Part shown: positions 52,856 to 61,964 of the stretch, piece after piece | Position numbering within the stretch: the stretch's first letter is position 1 | Layout of the letters: every line of letters begins with the position of its first letter | Assembly: GCA_013286045.1 (NCBI GenBank) | Contig: JABDGM010000008.1 | Span: 1-64,000, forward strand | Source of the DNA: Planctomycetota bacterium | GTDB taxonomy: Bacteria > Planctomycetota > Planctomycetia > Pirellulales > Lacipirellulaceae | Direction: 5' to 3' | DNA: 64,000 bases | Notes under the pieces: model-generated | Told to the model about the DNA's origin: nothing | The model's database searches: none | The model's input: only the letters and a program-made list of their open reading frames with translations | Position numbers and translations under genes: made by a program

Positions 52856-53943
52856 TGACAGATCGGTCACTCCCGGCCGTTTCCTTTCAGGGTGTCACCC
52901 GGCGCTATGGTGGCGTGTGCGCGGTGAACGATGTTACCCTCGACATTGCGTCGGGCGAATTCTTCGCGTTGCTCGGCGCGAGCGGCTCCGGCAAAACGAC
53001 GCTGCTGATGCTCCTGGCGGGGTTCGACCAGCCGACCGAGGGCCGCGTGCTGATGTCGGGCACGTCCGTTTCGGATGTGCCTCCGCATCGGCGGCAGATC
53101 GGGGTGGTCTTCCAGAACTATGCGCTGTTCCCGCACCTGACGGCGGCCGAAAACGTCGCCTATCCGCTGAAGATGCGCGGCGTAGCACGTGCCGAGCGCG
53201 AGGCGCGCGTGAACGTGGCGCTCGGCCTCGTCAATCTTGCCGATCGCGGGTCTTCGTATTCTTCGCAGTTGTCCGGTGGGCAGCAGCAGCGCGTTGCGCT
53301 TGCCCGCGCGCTCGTCTTCGGCCCTGACTTGCTGCTCATGGATGAACCGCTCGGCGCGCTTGATCGAAGGCTTCGCGACCAGATGCAGCAGGAACTGAAG
53401 CGCATTCAGGGCGAACTCGGCATTACGGTCATCTACGTGACGCACGACCAGTCGGAAGCCATGGCCATGGCGAATCGGATCGGGATCATGGCAGCGGGGC
53501 GGCTTCTCCAGGTCGCCGATCCGGAAACCATCTACGCCGCGCCATCCAATCATTTCGTTGCCCGTTTCATTGGCGAGTGCTCCATCCTGCGTGTCGCCGC
53601 GATGGATGGCGGCAGGGGATACGAGATCGCTGGCGCGCGCCAGTCACTGCCGTCTCCAGCGACGGCGCCTTTCGATATTGTGGTGAGGCCGGAGCACGTC
53701 TCCGTCCATGCCGTACCCGAAGTAAAATCAGACGGTGCCTTTGGCGTGCCCGCGACGATCCGCGATGTCACTTATCTCGGTGCCGGCTGGCGCGTGGCGC
53801 TCGAACTTTCCGACGGGCAGTCCCTGCTCGCCAGCATAAAGCGTGGAGATGAAGTGGCCGGGGACCTGGCTCCCGGTAAACCCGTCGTCGCGCGGTGGGC
53901 ACCGGCATCCGTCGCCATTCTTCCGACTGAGGGATCTTCCTGA
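52855..53943 (+). CDS. ABC transporter ATPase, spermidine/putrescine (PotA) type
   Basis: The ATG overlaps the M24 stop (TGATG). The 362 residues have Walker A LGASGSGKTTLL, signature [15 protein letters not shown], Walker B LLLMDEPLGALD and H-loop YVTHDQSEA, followed by a TOBE-type C-terminal domain (FDIVVRPEHVSVH). This is the polyamine/opine transporter subclass. It lies in an operon with binding protein and fused permease. Confidence 0.92.
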   Translation: MTDRSLPAVSFQGVTRRYGGVCAVNDVTLDIASGEFFALLGASGSGKTTLLMLLAGFDQPTEGRVLMSGTSVSDVPPHRRQIGVVFQNYALFPHLTAAENVAYPLKMRGVARAEREARVNVALGLVNLADRGSSYSSQLSGGQQQRVALARALVFGPDLLLMDEPLGALDRRLRDQMQQELKRIQGELGITVIYVTHDQSEAMAMANRIGIMAAGRLLQVADPETIYAAPSNHFVARFIGECSILRVAAMDGGRGYEIAGARQSLPSPATAPFDIVVRPEHVSVHAVPEVKSDGAFGVPATIRDVTYLGAGWRVALELSDGQSLLASIKRGDEVAGDLAPGKPVVARWAPASVAILPTEGSS

Positions 53944-53971
53944 GGCGGATTATTTGAGGGGAGTACAAAAC

Positions 53972-55009
53972 ATGGGAACAAGAAGACTGAATATGGGGAT
54001 ATCGGCCGCCGTGCTTGCTACGGTCGGCGCTGTTTTCTTTGCCGGGGCTGCGTCTGCCGCCGATCCGGCGGAGGTCGTGGTCGCCGCTTATGGCGGCTCT
54101 TTCCAGGACGCCCAGACAAAGGCTTTCTTCGAGTCATACGCCAAAGCCACGGGCGCCAAAGTCATCGGCACCACCGGCACCGGCTATGCCAAGGTGAAGG
54201 CGATGGTCGCGAGCGGCACCATCACCTGGGACGTGGTCTCAGCCGACGCCGCGGCCTATGAAAACGAAGCGAAGGATGACCTTCTTCAGCCGCTCGATTA
54301 CTCGATTATCAAGGCCGATGGCATCCCGGCCGAGTTCCGCAAGAAATACGGCGTCGGCTACATGACGTTCGCAGAGAATATGGCGTGGAACAAAGATAAG
54401 TTTCCGAATGGACTTACCCCGGCACAATTCTTCGACCCGAAGGTGAAAGCGCGTCGCGTGCTGCCGGCGGTACCCTACTACAATCTTGAATTCGCGCTGC
54501 TGGCTGACGGTGTGAAGGCGGCCGGTCTTTATCCGCTGGACGTGGACCGCGCCCTCAAGGTGATCAATCGGGTCAAGGACCAGATCGTCGGCTTCAAGTC
54601 GCCGTCAGATATCCAGGCGCTCATCCAGCAGGGCGAGGTCGACGCCGCCTTCGGCCCGGGCGGTCGCATCAGCAATGCCATAAAGGCCGGTGCCAACTGG
54701 ACTTATGGGTGGGACGCATCGGTAACGATTGTCGAATATTGGGCGGTGGTGAAGGGTGCTCCGCATGCCGCCGAGGCGATGAAGTTCATCAACTTCGCCG
54801 CCCAGCCGGAACAGCAGGCGGCACTCTCCCGTCTGATCTCCTATGGTCCGACCAATGTCGGCGCTCTGAAGCTGCTTGACCCAGCCGTCGCCAAGGATCT
54901 GCCGGGCACTCCGGAGAACGAGAAGTTCGGCGCATTGCTCAATTCGAAATGGTGGAACGAGAACCTCGAGTCTGTGCAGACTCGCTGGAACACGTACATC
55001 ATGCACTAG
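53972..55009 (+). CDS. Periplasmic substrate-binding protein, spermidine/putrescine family
   Basis: The start at 53972 (MGTRRLNMGISAAVLATVG) has GGGGAG at 9 bp; the longer frame overlaps the ATPase. The 345-residue precursor has a signal peptide (cleaved near SAADP) and the PotD-like core VVVAAYGGSFQDAQTKAFFE, GYMTFAENMAWNKDKFPNG. It would capture a cationic or amide-bearing small substrate. It sits 29 bp after the ATPase gene. Confidence 0.9.
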   Translation: MGTRRLNMGISAAVLATVGAVFFAGAASAADPAEVVVAAYGGSFQDAQTKAFFESYAKATGAKVIGTTGTGYAKVKAMVASGTITWDVVSADAAAYENEAKDDLLQPLDYSIIKADGIPAEFRKKYGVGYMTFAENMAWNKDKFPNGLTPAQFFDPKVKARRVLPAVPYYNLEFALLADGVKAAGLYPLDVDRALKVINRVKDQIVGFKSPSDIQALIQQGEVDAAFGPGGRISNAIKAGANWTYGWDASVTIVEYWAVVKGAPHAAEAMKFINFAAQPEQQAALSRLISYGPTNVGALKLLDPAVAKDLPGTPENEKFGALLNSKWWNENLESVQTRWNTYIMH

Positions 55010-55033
55010 CAGCGTAGACGGGAGAACGCGAAG

Positions 55034-56797
55034 ATGAGGCGCAGCAGCGGCTTCGTAAATTGGGAACAGTTCTTACTGCTGGCTCCAGTAACGATCCTGC
55101 TTCTCCTCGCTTTCGCTCTACCGTTGCTGGCGATCGTGCCGGAGGCGTTCGGCGGTGATGCCGCCGGGCGCTTCATGCGGATTTTCGACAGTCCGGTGTA
55201 CCGAACGGTGATCTGGACAACGGTGCGCATCAGCCTGGAAGCCACAGTGATAACTCTCGTTGTCTCCTTCCCACTGGCGTGGATCTGGAGCCGGGCGACT
55301 GGGGTGAAAGCCCTGCTTCTCGGGCTACTGGTGCTGGTTCCCTTTTTGACCAACGTGCTGGTGCGGACGTTCGCGTGGCTGGCGATCCTCGGACAGCATG
55401 GCCTTGTCAACGCGACGCTTCTCGACCTCGGGCTGATTTCGCAGCCGCTCCCGCTGCTCTTCAGCGAGACGGCGGTCGGTCTCGCGCTCGTGAACGCTTC
55501 CATCCCGATGATGGTCTTCGCCCTCGTCAGTGTGCTCAGGCGCATCGATGGACGCATTCTCTTGGCCGCACATACACTCGGGGCCAACCCGGTACGCGCC
55601 TGGATAGGCGTTGTCGTTCCGCTGGCAATCCGCGGCATCCAATCCGGCGTCACGATCGTCTTCCTGTTCACCATGGCAAGCTTCATCGCGCCTGCTTTCC
55701 TCGGCAACCAGCGCCAGCAGATGCTCGCCCAAGTAGTTCAGTCGGAAATTGACATCGGAGCCGACTGGGCTTTGGCCGCGGCACTGGGCATCACGCTTGC
55801 CGTTGTAGCGACGATTATCGTCACGGCACTCTCCTCGGGGGCGCGATACTTGTCGCGTTGGCAGCGTCCGGGTTTGGTGCCGCTGACTTTGCCGCAAGAG
55901 CATGTGGAGCAGGCGGACACGTCGCTTCTTCGCAGACCGGTGGAGCTGCCACCCTCCCGTCTCCACATTCTTGCGGGTTTTCGCGTCGGCGCGCGGCTTG
56001 TCGAGCCGATCTATCTGTGTGTCATATCCGTCTTCATCCTCCTTCCGCTAGTCGTGCTCATTCCTGTGTCATTCAGTTCGGCGGAGGTTCTCATCTTTCC
56101 GCCACCCGGCTACTCGTTGCGATGGTTCGAAACGATCTTTGGCAGCCAGGAATGGATTGCGGCGGCTTTGACCAGCCTTCGCATCGGCGCCGCCACCTGC
56201 GTCGCGACCCTCGTCATCGCCACCCTGACGGTTCTCGGCTTCGGTCGCCATTTCTGTTACCAGAGGTCTGCCGACGCGCTGCTGCTGTCGCCCTTGACCG
56301 TACCAAGCGTTGTCTTTGCGCTAGGTGCTTATCTGGCCTTCGCGCGCGTGGGACTGGTAGATACCGAGACAGGGATCATCATCGCTCATACTGTTCTGAT
56401 CTTCCCAATCGTTTACCTGGTCGTGTCGGCAACATATAGTTCCATCGATCATTGGCTGTCCCTTGCAGCGGCAAGCCTTGGGGCGAATCCCTGGCGCATC
56501 TTTCGAACGATCGTTTTCCCCTTGCTCCTTCCGGGCCTCGGAGTTGGAGCTCTGCTTGCGATGCTTCTCTCGTTCGATGAATCTGTCGCTTCGATCTTTC
56601 TCAGCAACCTATCGGTGAAGACCTTGCCGAGAAAGTTGTGGGAAGGCATTCGCTTCAATACAAGTCCCGAATCTGCGGCCGTCTCCGTAGTGCTGCTGGG
56701 TGTGACATGCGCCGTGGTCGTTATCGGCATGGTGGTTGTTCTCGGGCGCCGGAAGAACGCGCTGTTGCCGGTGCAACCGCACCCTGAACCGGTTTGA
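55034..56797 (+). CDS. Fused ABC permease (PotB-PotC type in one chain)
   Basis: The 587 residues contain two complete permease domains, about 1-285 and 315-585. Each has its own ATPase-contact loop: AAHTLGANPVRAWIGVVVPL and AAASLGANPWRIFRTIVFPL. Polyamine-type systems usually encode the two halves separately, so this is a gene fusion giving a fixed heterodimer. It is 25 bp after the binding protein gene. Confidence 0.9.
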   Translation: MRRSSGFVNWEQFLLLAPVTILLLLAFALPLLAIVPEAFGGDAAGRFMRIFDSPVYRTVIWTTVRISLEATVITLVVSFPLAWIWSRATGVKALLLGLLVLVPFLTNVLVRTFAWLAILGQHGLVNATLLDLGLISQPLPLLFSETAVGLALVNASIPMMVFALVSVLRRIDGRILLAAHTLGANPVRAWIGVVVPLAIRGIQSGVTIVFLFTMASFIAPAFLGNQRQQMLAQVVQSEIDIGADWALAAALGITLAVVATIIVTALSSGARYLSRWQRPGLVPLTLPQEHVEQADTSLLRRPVELPPSRLHILAGFRVGARLVEPIYLCVISVFILLPLVVLIPVSFSSAEVLIFPPPGYSLRWFETIFGSQEWIAAALTSLRIGAATCVATLVIATLTVLGFGRHFCYQRSADALLLSPLTVPSVVFALGAYLAFARVGLVDTETGIIIAHTVLIFPIVYLVVSATYSSIDHWLSLAAASLGANPWRIFRTIVFPLLLPGLGVGALLAMLLSFDESVASIFLSNLSVKTLPRKLWEGIRFNTSPESAAVSVVLLGVTCAVVVIGMVVVLGRRKNALLPVQPHPEPV

Positions 56798-56905
56798 GGG
56801 CATCATGTTGGCCGCATCTAATCGTTTCGATCTTGGAGTCATTGGCGCGGGAGCTCCTGCCGCCAGGCCTTACAAGTCAATCGATCCCATCTTCGTCGCA
56901 ACGCA

Positions 56906-57179
56906 GGATTTCACCCTAAGGTATCTATGAGTTGATCATGAAGAAAAGCAAAATCGTTGACCCTGCCGTCAGGCTGCAAGCTCTCGCTTTGTTCACGATG
57001 ATAAATCAGAATTACATGCGCGCGGAGGCGTATTTGGCGTCGTTATCCGAATTGCTTGGCTGTGACGACAATTTCGGAGGGGCTTTTGGCGAGGCTCTGA
57101 AAAAAGGCGAGAGTTTTGACGATGTTTTTAAGCGCGAAGGCTTTGTTGTTAGCTCAAGCAAGACCAAAAAGACAAAGTG
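56906..57179 (+). repeat. Inverted copy B of the 274-bp gene repeat
   Basis: Partner of 42003-42276 in inverted orientation. It covers the small gene and 32 bp upstream. The bases TAGGAG of copy A are TATGAG here. Confidence 0.9.
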
Positions 57180-57180
57180 A
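56938..57180 (+). CDS. Small protein of unknown function, copy B
   Basis: The 80-residue protein starts MKKSKIVDPAVRLQALALF and is nearly identical to copy A at 42.0-42.2 kb. It lies 140 bp after the fused permease gene on the same strand, so it is probably the last gene of the M24-ABC operon. The ribosome site is weaker than in copy A (GAG only). The TTG at 56932 is an alternative start. A 41-codon frame between 56805 and 56930 (FDLGVIGAG start) overlaps its leader and may be a relic. Confidence 0.75.
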   Translation: MKKSKIVDPAVRLQALALFTMINQNYMRAEAYLASLSELLGCDDNFGGAFGEALKKGESFDDVFKREGFVVSSSKTKKTK

Positions 57181-57619
57181 TGAACTGAAGGATTTTTTGA
57201 ACCAGCGGGATAGAGATTACTGCATCGGCATGATCTCATCTAGATGGTGAGTCGAAGGCACGAATGTCTAGGTCAATCAAACTATTTTGTTGGAAAATGC
57301 TGCTTCTTATTACCTTATTACCGCTTTTTCTTATGTTCTGTTAACAGGGTTGCTTCAATGTTAACTATTTCAATGCTCACTATATTGAATGCTTTTGAGG
57401 CCCTGAGACGTTAAAGGCAAGAGGGATGCATGATGCGAAATTCGCAACACAAACAAGCGGGCTCCTGGCAAGCCTGCGAGCATGTGCCAGCGTTGCGAGC
57501 GCGGCAGCATCTGGGAGCAGAGACTGCGCAAATCCGTCGTGGAGCCGTTCCAGGAGCCAACCGGCAAGACTGTCGATCAAGCCGCCGCTCGACGTGATCT
57601 ACAATAGGATGGCAGACAA
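57181..57619. other. No supported gene
   Basis: About 440 bp between the small protein and the chemoreceptor. The first half is AT-rich and could hold the chemoreceptor promoter. No hairpin, repeat or ORF is supported. Confidence 0.5.
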
Positions 57620-59656
57620 ATGAGCTGGTTAATGGATGTCCCAAAACAGAAGAAGCCCGGTTTTTTATCCAATCTGAAATTTCGCGCAAAAATCACGCTG
57701 GGCTTTGTCATCGTGCTCGGTATCTCCGCCCTCAGCATGGGGATTGCGTCTTTCGGATTCGAACGAGTTTTGACCGGAATGGCCTCCTATCAGGACATTG
57801 TCGCCGAGACCGACGGCGCGCGCGACATCGACCGTGAACTTGCTGTCTACCAGAATCTCGTGCGCTATTATGCGATGAGCGGATATGCGGCCGACGAGGC
57901 TGCCGCCCGTGCGGCCGAAACCGATCTGGGTAACGCCATCAAGCATGCCGAGCGTATCTCAAGCATCGAGCGCCGGCAGCAGATCTCGCAACTTTCGATG
58001 AAGTTCGACGAATTCACCAAGCTGTTTGCCCAGATCGTCACGATCAAGGCTGAGAACTCCGATATTGCTTCCAGGCAGCTTTTGCCAATGGCGAATGTCT
58101 TACGCAACGGGCTTGCGGACCTTTCGGATGCCGCAGGTTTTGCAGAGGGATCCTCGTTTCAATCGAAAGCGAAGGAAATGGAGATGCAATTCGCCGTGGC
58201 TACCGCGAACGTAGGAAATTTCATCGCCAGGCCGGATACTTTCGTCGCAAGCAATGCTATGCGCCTGTTTCTCGTTTTGAAAGACGGTTTCGTGGCGCCG
58301 AAATCGAACAACGAAACCCTCGTGGAGAAGGTCAAGAAAATTTCCGACCTCTTGAAAGCGTACCAGGAGGCGTTCTTAAAATTCGTTGAGAATTCCTCTA
58401 AGGTCGATGATCTGACAGCCAAGATGGGCGTTGCAGCGGCCGCGATCGTCAACGATGCCAAGGTCAACAAGGACGATTTGAAGGCGCAGCAGCAGCGTAT
58501 TTCGGAGCAGTCGAACGCGGTTGCGCATAACACCGAACGCTTTGTGAAAATACTTGGTATTGGCGGCGTGGTTCTTGGCGCTCTTCTCGCGTGGTTTCTG
58601 GGACAAGGAATTTCCCGGCCCATGGTCGCAATGTGTGCTGCGATGCGTGAACTCGCGAGCGGCAATTTCGATGTTGTGCTTCCCGGGCTCGGTCGCAAGG
58701 ATGAGATCGCTGAAATGGCCAGCGCCGTGGAAGCGTTCAAGATACAGGCGGTGGCGAAAGCTGAACGCGAAGCGGCTCAGCGCGAAACTCAGAACAAGGC
58801 GAGTGCGCGGCGCGCGGAAATTCATCGCTTCGCCGACGATTTTGAGACGGCCGTGGGCGGCATCGTCTCAAATGTAACTTCATCGGCAACGCAACTTGAT
58901 AGCTCTGCATCGACGCTGACCCGAACAGCTGAGACCACGCAGGAGTTGTCGAGGCGGGTTGCCGGCGCTTCGGAAGAGGCATCGACCAATATGCGGTCGG
59001 TCGCCTCCGCGACCGAAGAGCTTTCGGCATCCGTCTGCGTAATAGGACGGCAGGCGGAGGAATCCAGCCGCATCGCCGCGGCAGCTGTGACCCAGGCCGA
59101 CCAGACCGACCAGCAGATCGCCAAGCTATCGGACGCCGCCCAGCGGATCGGAGATGTGGTGAAGCTGATCAAGGCGATTGCCGAACAAACCAATCTGCTT
59201 GCATTGAACGCGACCATCGAAGCCGCCCGCGCGGGCGATGCGGGGCGCGGGTTTGCGGTAGTTGCATCCGAGGTGAAATCGCTATCGAGCCAAACGGCCC
59301 AGGCGACGGAGGAAATCTCGTCGCATATCATGGGCATGCAGGAGGCGACGCATGAGTCCGTCTCGGCAATCAAGGAGATCAGCGAGACCATTGGTCAGAT
59401 TTCGCGGATTGCTGAAACGATCGCAGCGTCGGTCGAACAGCAGAGTTCGGCGACTCAGGAAATCGCCCGAAATGTTCAGGACGTCGCTCATCGCGCCCAG
59501 GAGGTCGCAGATAGCATTACTGCAGTTGATCGCGGTGCCGGCGAGACCGGAGCAGCCTCCGGTGAGGTTTCTAACTCGGCACGAATTCTGTTCGACGAAA
59601 GTACCCGGCTTCGTAAGGAGCTGGATCGGTTTTTGTCCACGGTCCGGGCTGCTTAA
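57620..59656 (+). CDS. Methyl-accepting chemotaxis protein
   Basis: The 678-residue receptor has a helix at about 25-50, a large helical periplasmic sensor (about 50-305), a second helix (about 313-333), a HAMP segment (about 335-390, [20 protein letters not shown]) and a cytoplasmic signalling hairpin with [20 protein letters not shown] then [12 protein letters not shown]. The sensor looks helical-bundle like. It would detect an extracellular or periplasmic ligand. Its place between two transport loci suggests attraction to the same compounds. Confidence 0.95.
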   Translation: MSWLMDVPKQKKPGFLSNLKFRAKITLGFVIVLGISALSMGIASFGFERVLTGMASYQDIVAETDGARDIDRELAVYQNLVRYYAMSGYAADEAAARAAETDLGNAIKHAERISSIERRQQISQLSMKFDEFTKLFAQIVTIKAENSDIASRQLLPMANVLRNGLADLSDAAGFAEGSSFQSKAKEMEMQFAVATANVGNFIARPDTFVASNAMRLFLVLKDGFVAPKSNNETLVEKVKKISDLLKAYQEAFLKFVENSSKVDDLTAKMGVAAAAIVNDAKVNKDDLKAQQQRISEQSNAVAHNTERFVKILGIGGVVLGALLAWFLGQGISRPMVAMCAAMRELASGNFDVVLPGLGRKDEIAEMASAVEAFKIQAVAKAEREAAQRETQNKASARRAEIHRFADDFETAVGGIVSNVTSSATQLDSSASTLTRTAETTQELSRRVAGASEEASTNMRSVASATEELSASVCVIGRQAEESSRIAAAAVTQADQTDQQIAKLSDAAQRIGDVVKLIKAIAEQTNLLALNATIEAARAGDAGRGFAVVASEVKSLSSQTAQATEEISSHIMGMQEATHESVSAIKEISETIGQISRIAETIAASVEQQSSATQEIARNVQDVAHRAQEVADSITAVDRGAGETGAASGEVSNSARILFDESTRLRKELDRFLSTVRAA

Positions 59657-59724
59657 ACCTTTCCGCTGCTAAGTCAGAGCCGGGGCCGAACATTGGCAAT
59701 CTTATTCATAAAGGAGCGGATGCC

Positions 59725-60822
59725 ATGCGACGTCGCAATTTCCTTAAAGGAACAGGAGCTGCGCTAAGCGCTTCGGTGCTTGGCCTTCCATACATCACCA
59801 AAGCACGCGCGCAGCTTAACGTTGACCGGTCGAAGCTCACCAAAACGCTGCGATTCACTTCTTATGGAGGAACCTGGCAAGCCGCGCTCGCGGACAGCGC
59901 GATCAAGCCATTTGAGGAAAAGTACGGCGTACAGGTGCTTCAGGGGAGCGAGAGCAGCGATACAGCGTTGATCGCCAAGATGAAGGCGTCGGGCTCTGGA
60001 TCCTACGACGTCGTCACCGTGAACGAATCCGGACTTTATCTCGGCGTAAAACAGGGCGTGTTCGAAGAACTTCGCCTAGCTAACATCCCGAACTACGCGA
60101 ACGTCGTGAAGGTTCTGCAAAAACCCGCATACGACCCTGGCCCCGGGGTGCACTCGGTGCCGGACGTGTTTGGCAGCTCGGCCATCGTCTACAACACCGG
60201 TCACGTGTCCAAGCCGACCGGCTGGGACGTGATGTGGGATCCCAAATATAAAGGGCGCATTGCCGCGCGTGATGTAGCGATTTATCGCGTCTTTATCACC
60301 GCGCTCTACCTCCGTCAGAATCCCAACCAGATTTCCGATATCAACAAGATATACGCATCGCTACGCGAGCAGCGGTCTTTAGTCCTGAAATACTGGGGCG
60401 GTATCTCGGAAATGCAGACGCTCGTGAGCAATCAGGAAGCCTGGGTTGGAGATTTTGTTGGTGGTCGCACCGTTCAGCTGAAGGAACAGGGCGTGCCAGT
60501 CGAGTATTTCATTCCGGACGCGGGGGCCCGCGGCTTCGTGGATTGCGTCGGCATCGGCGTCGGTTCACCGAACCGCTACACCGCCGAAGTCTTTCTAAAC
60601 TATTTGCTCGAGCCCGAAGTCGCCACCAAACTGGCAGAACTTACAAAATATCCTCACTGCCTTGATCCGAACAAGGCTCCCAGCAGCGCTGTGGTCAAGG
60701 CGCTGCCTGATTTCGATCCAAGCGGCACGCTCTCACGCTTTATCTTCACCGATTACGATTACATGGAGAAGAATCGCCAAGCGTGGGAGGTCGAATGGAC
60801 CAAGATTAGGTTTGGCAGCTGA
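59725..60822 (+). CDS. Tat-exported substrate-binding protein, spermidine/putrescine family
   Basis: The 365-residue precursor has a twin-arginine signal (MRRRNFLKGTGAALSASVLG). The core resembles PotD-like proteins: LRFTSYGGTWQAALADSAIK, DVVTVNESGLYLGVKQGVF and VFGSSAIVYNTGHVSKPTGW. No permease or ATPase is adjacent in the window, so it may use the upstream transporter or one beyond the right edge. AAGGAG lies 10 bp before the ATG. Confidence 0.9.
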   Translation: MRRRNFLKGTGAALSASVLGLPYITKARAQLNVDRSKLTKTLRFTSYGGTWQAALADSAIKPFEEKYGVQVLQGSESSDTALIAKMKASGSGSYDVVTVNESGLYLGVKQGVFEELRLANIPNYANVVKVLQKPAYDPGPGVHSVPDVFGSSAIVYNTGHVSKPTGWDVMWDPKYKGRIAARDVAIYRVFITALYLRQNPNQISDINKIYASLREQRSLVLKYWGGISEMQTLVSNQEAWVGDFVGGRTVQLKEQGVPVEYFIPDAGARGFVDCVGIGVGSPNRYTAEVFLNYLLEPEVATKLAELTKYPHCLDPNKAPSSAVVKALPDFDPSGTLSRFIFTDYDYMEKNRQAWEVEWTKIRFGS

Positions 60823-60914
60823 GGCACTGGCGACCCGATCTGTTTCAAATAATCGCGCGCAATGCCCCACGAATCTTGAAATGGGTGAGACGCTGATGGG
60901 TGGCGCATAGGTAT

Positions 60915-61886
60915 TCATATGGCTTGGGTAATCCGTTTCAAGCCGCCCGCCCGGAATATCGCTCGCACGTCGTCGCCGATACGTCGGACTTGATCATTTG
61001 CAATTGCGATGAACGCTTCGCTCACGCGCGACGGCGCGATATGCGCGGCCATGACACGTGTGAACTCGTAAGTCACAATCGGCTGGAACGGTTTCAGCAC
61101 CAGATCACGTGATCTGAATGCCAGTGCGGAGAACGGATCGATCACCGCGACGCCGAGGCCTTGCGCGACGAACATGGCAGCCTGCGCCGACATCGTTGTT
61201 TCGATTGCTGAGCTCGGGTCGCAGCCGGCCTGCACAAATGCATGATTAATATCGCTCCGCAACGAACTCTCAGGCCCAAGAGCGATAATGTGCTCGCCTC
61301 GAAGCAAATCCGGTGAGATGGCCCGTCGTGCCGTCAGCTTGTGTCCGCGCGGGAGCACACACAGTACAGGCAGTCCTTCGTAAGCATATTCGTCGACCCC
61401 CGATTGGGTGATCGGCAGTGCAGCAAATCCGATGTCAACCTGAGCGGATGCGGCCCATTCCGTCACGCCCTGCGATGGACGCACCTGAGCTGAAATGGTG
61501 ACACCGGGATAAAGCGCTTTGAACTCCCGGATGACGGCCGGCATGAGTCCGAGTGATAGTGCCGGCGACGCAGCGATGCGCAGATGACCCGTACGGAAGT
61601 TGCGAATATCCGTGGCTCGTTGCTCGATCTTATCCATCCCCACGAACGCACGCTCAACCTCGAGATAGAGCAACTTGCCCTCATGGGTGAGTTGAAAGCG
61701 CCGTTGGCGGTCGCACACCTGAAAGCCAATCGCACGTTCGAGGTCGGCGAGGAGGCGGCTCACGGCGGGTTGTGAGACACACATGCGTTCGGCCGCCTTG
61801 GAGACGGTGCCGCACAGCACCACACTGCGAAAGGCCTCGAGCTGCCGGAGCGATACCCGCGCATCGTGAGGGCCAATCTCCATCAT
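60915..61886 (-). CDS. LysR-family transcriptional regulator
   Basis: The start at 61886 has AGGAG at 6 bp. The 323 residues have the LysR helix-turn-helix (LRQLEAFRSVVLCGTVSKAA then CVSQPAVSRLLADLERAIG) and the effector domain (HLRIAASPALSLGLMPAVIR). It is divergent from the second M24 gene with about 80 bp between, so it probably controls that gene and the FmdB-oxidoreductase genes that follow. Confidence 0.92.
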   Translation of the reverse strand: MMEIGPHDARVSLRQLEAFRSVVLCGTVSKAAERMCVSQPAVSRLLADLERAIGFQVCDRQRRFQLTHEGKLLYLEVERAFVGMDKIEQRATDIRNFRTGHLRIAASPALSLGLMPAVIREFKALYPGVTISAQVRPSQGVTEWAASAQVDIGFAALPITQSGVDEYAYEGLPVLCVLPRGHKLTARRAISPDLLRGEHIIALGPESSLRSDINHAFVQAGCDPSSAIETTMSAQAAMFVAQGLGVAVIDPFSALAFRSRDLVLKPFQPIVTYEFTRVMAAHIAPSRVSEAFIAIANDQVRRIGDDVRAIFRAGGLKRITQAI

Positions 61887-61964
61887 CAGCAACTCCTGCC
61901 TGCATCCGACAAACCAGCTCTATATAACATTTATGAATAGAGCATGGAAGCAATATGATTTGAC

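Noticed and set aside
56805-56930. 41-codon ORF beginning near FDLGVIGAG
   Set aside because: The resemblance to an FAD/NAD-binding start is short, with no continuation; it overlaps the leader of the small repeated gene.
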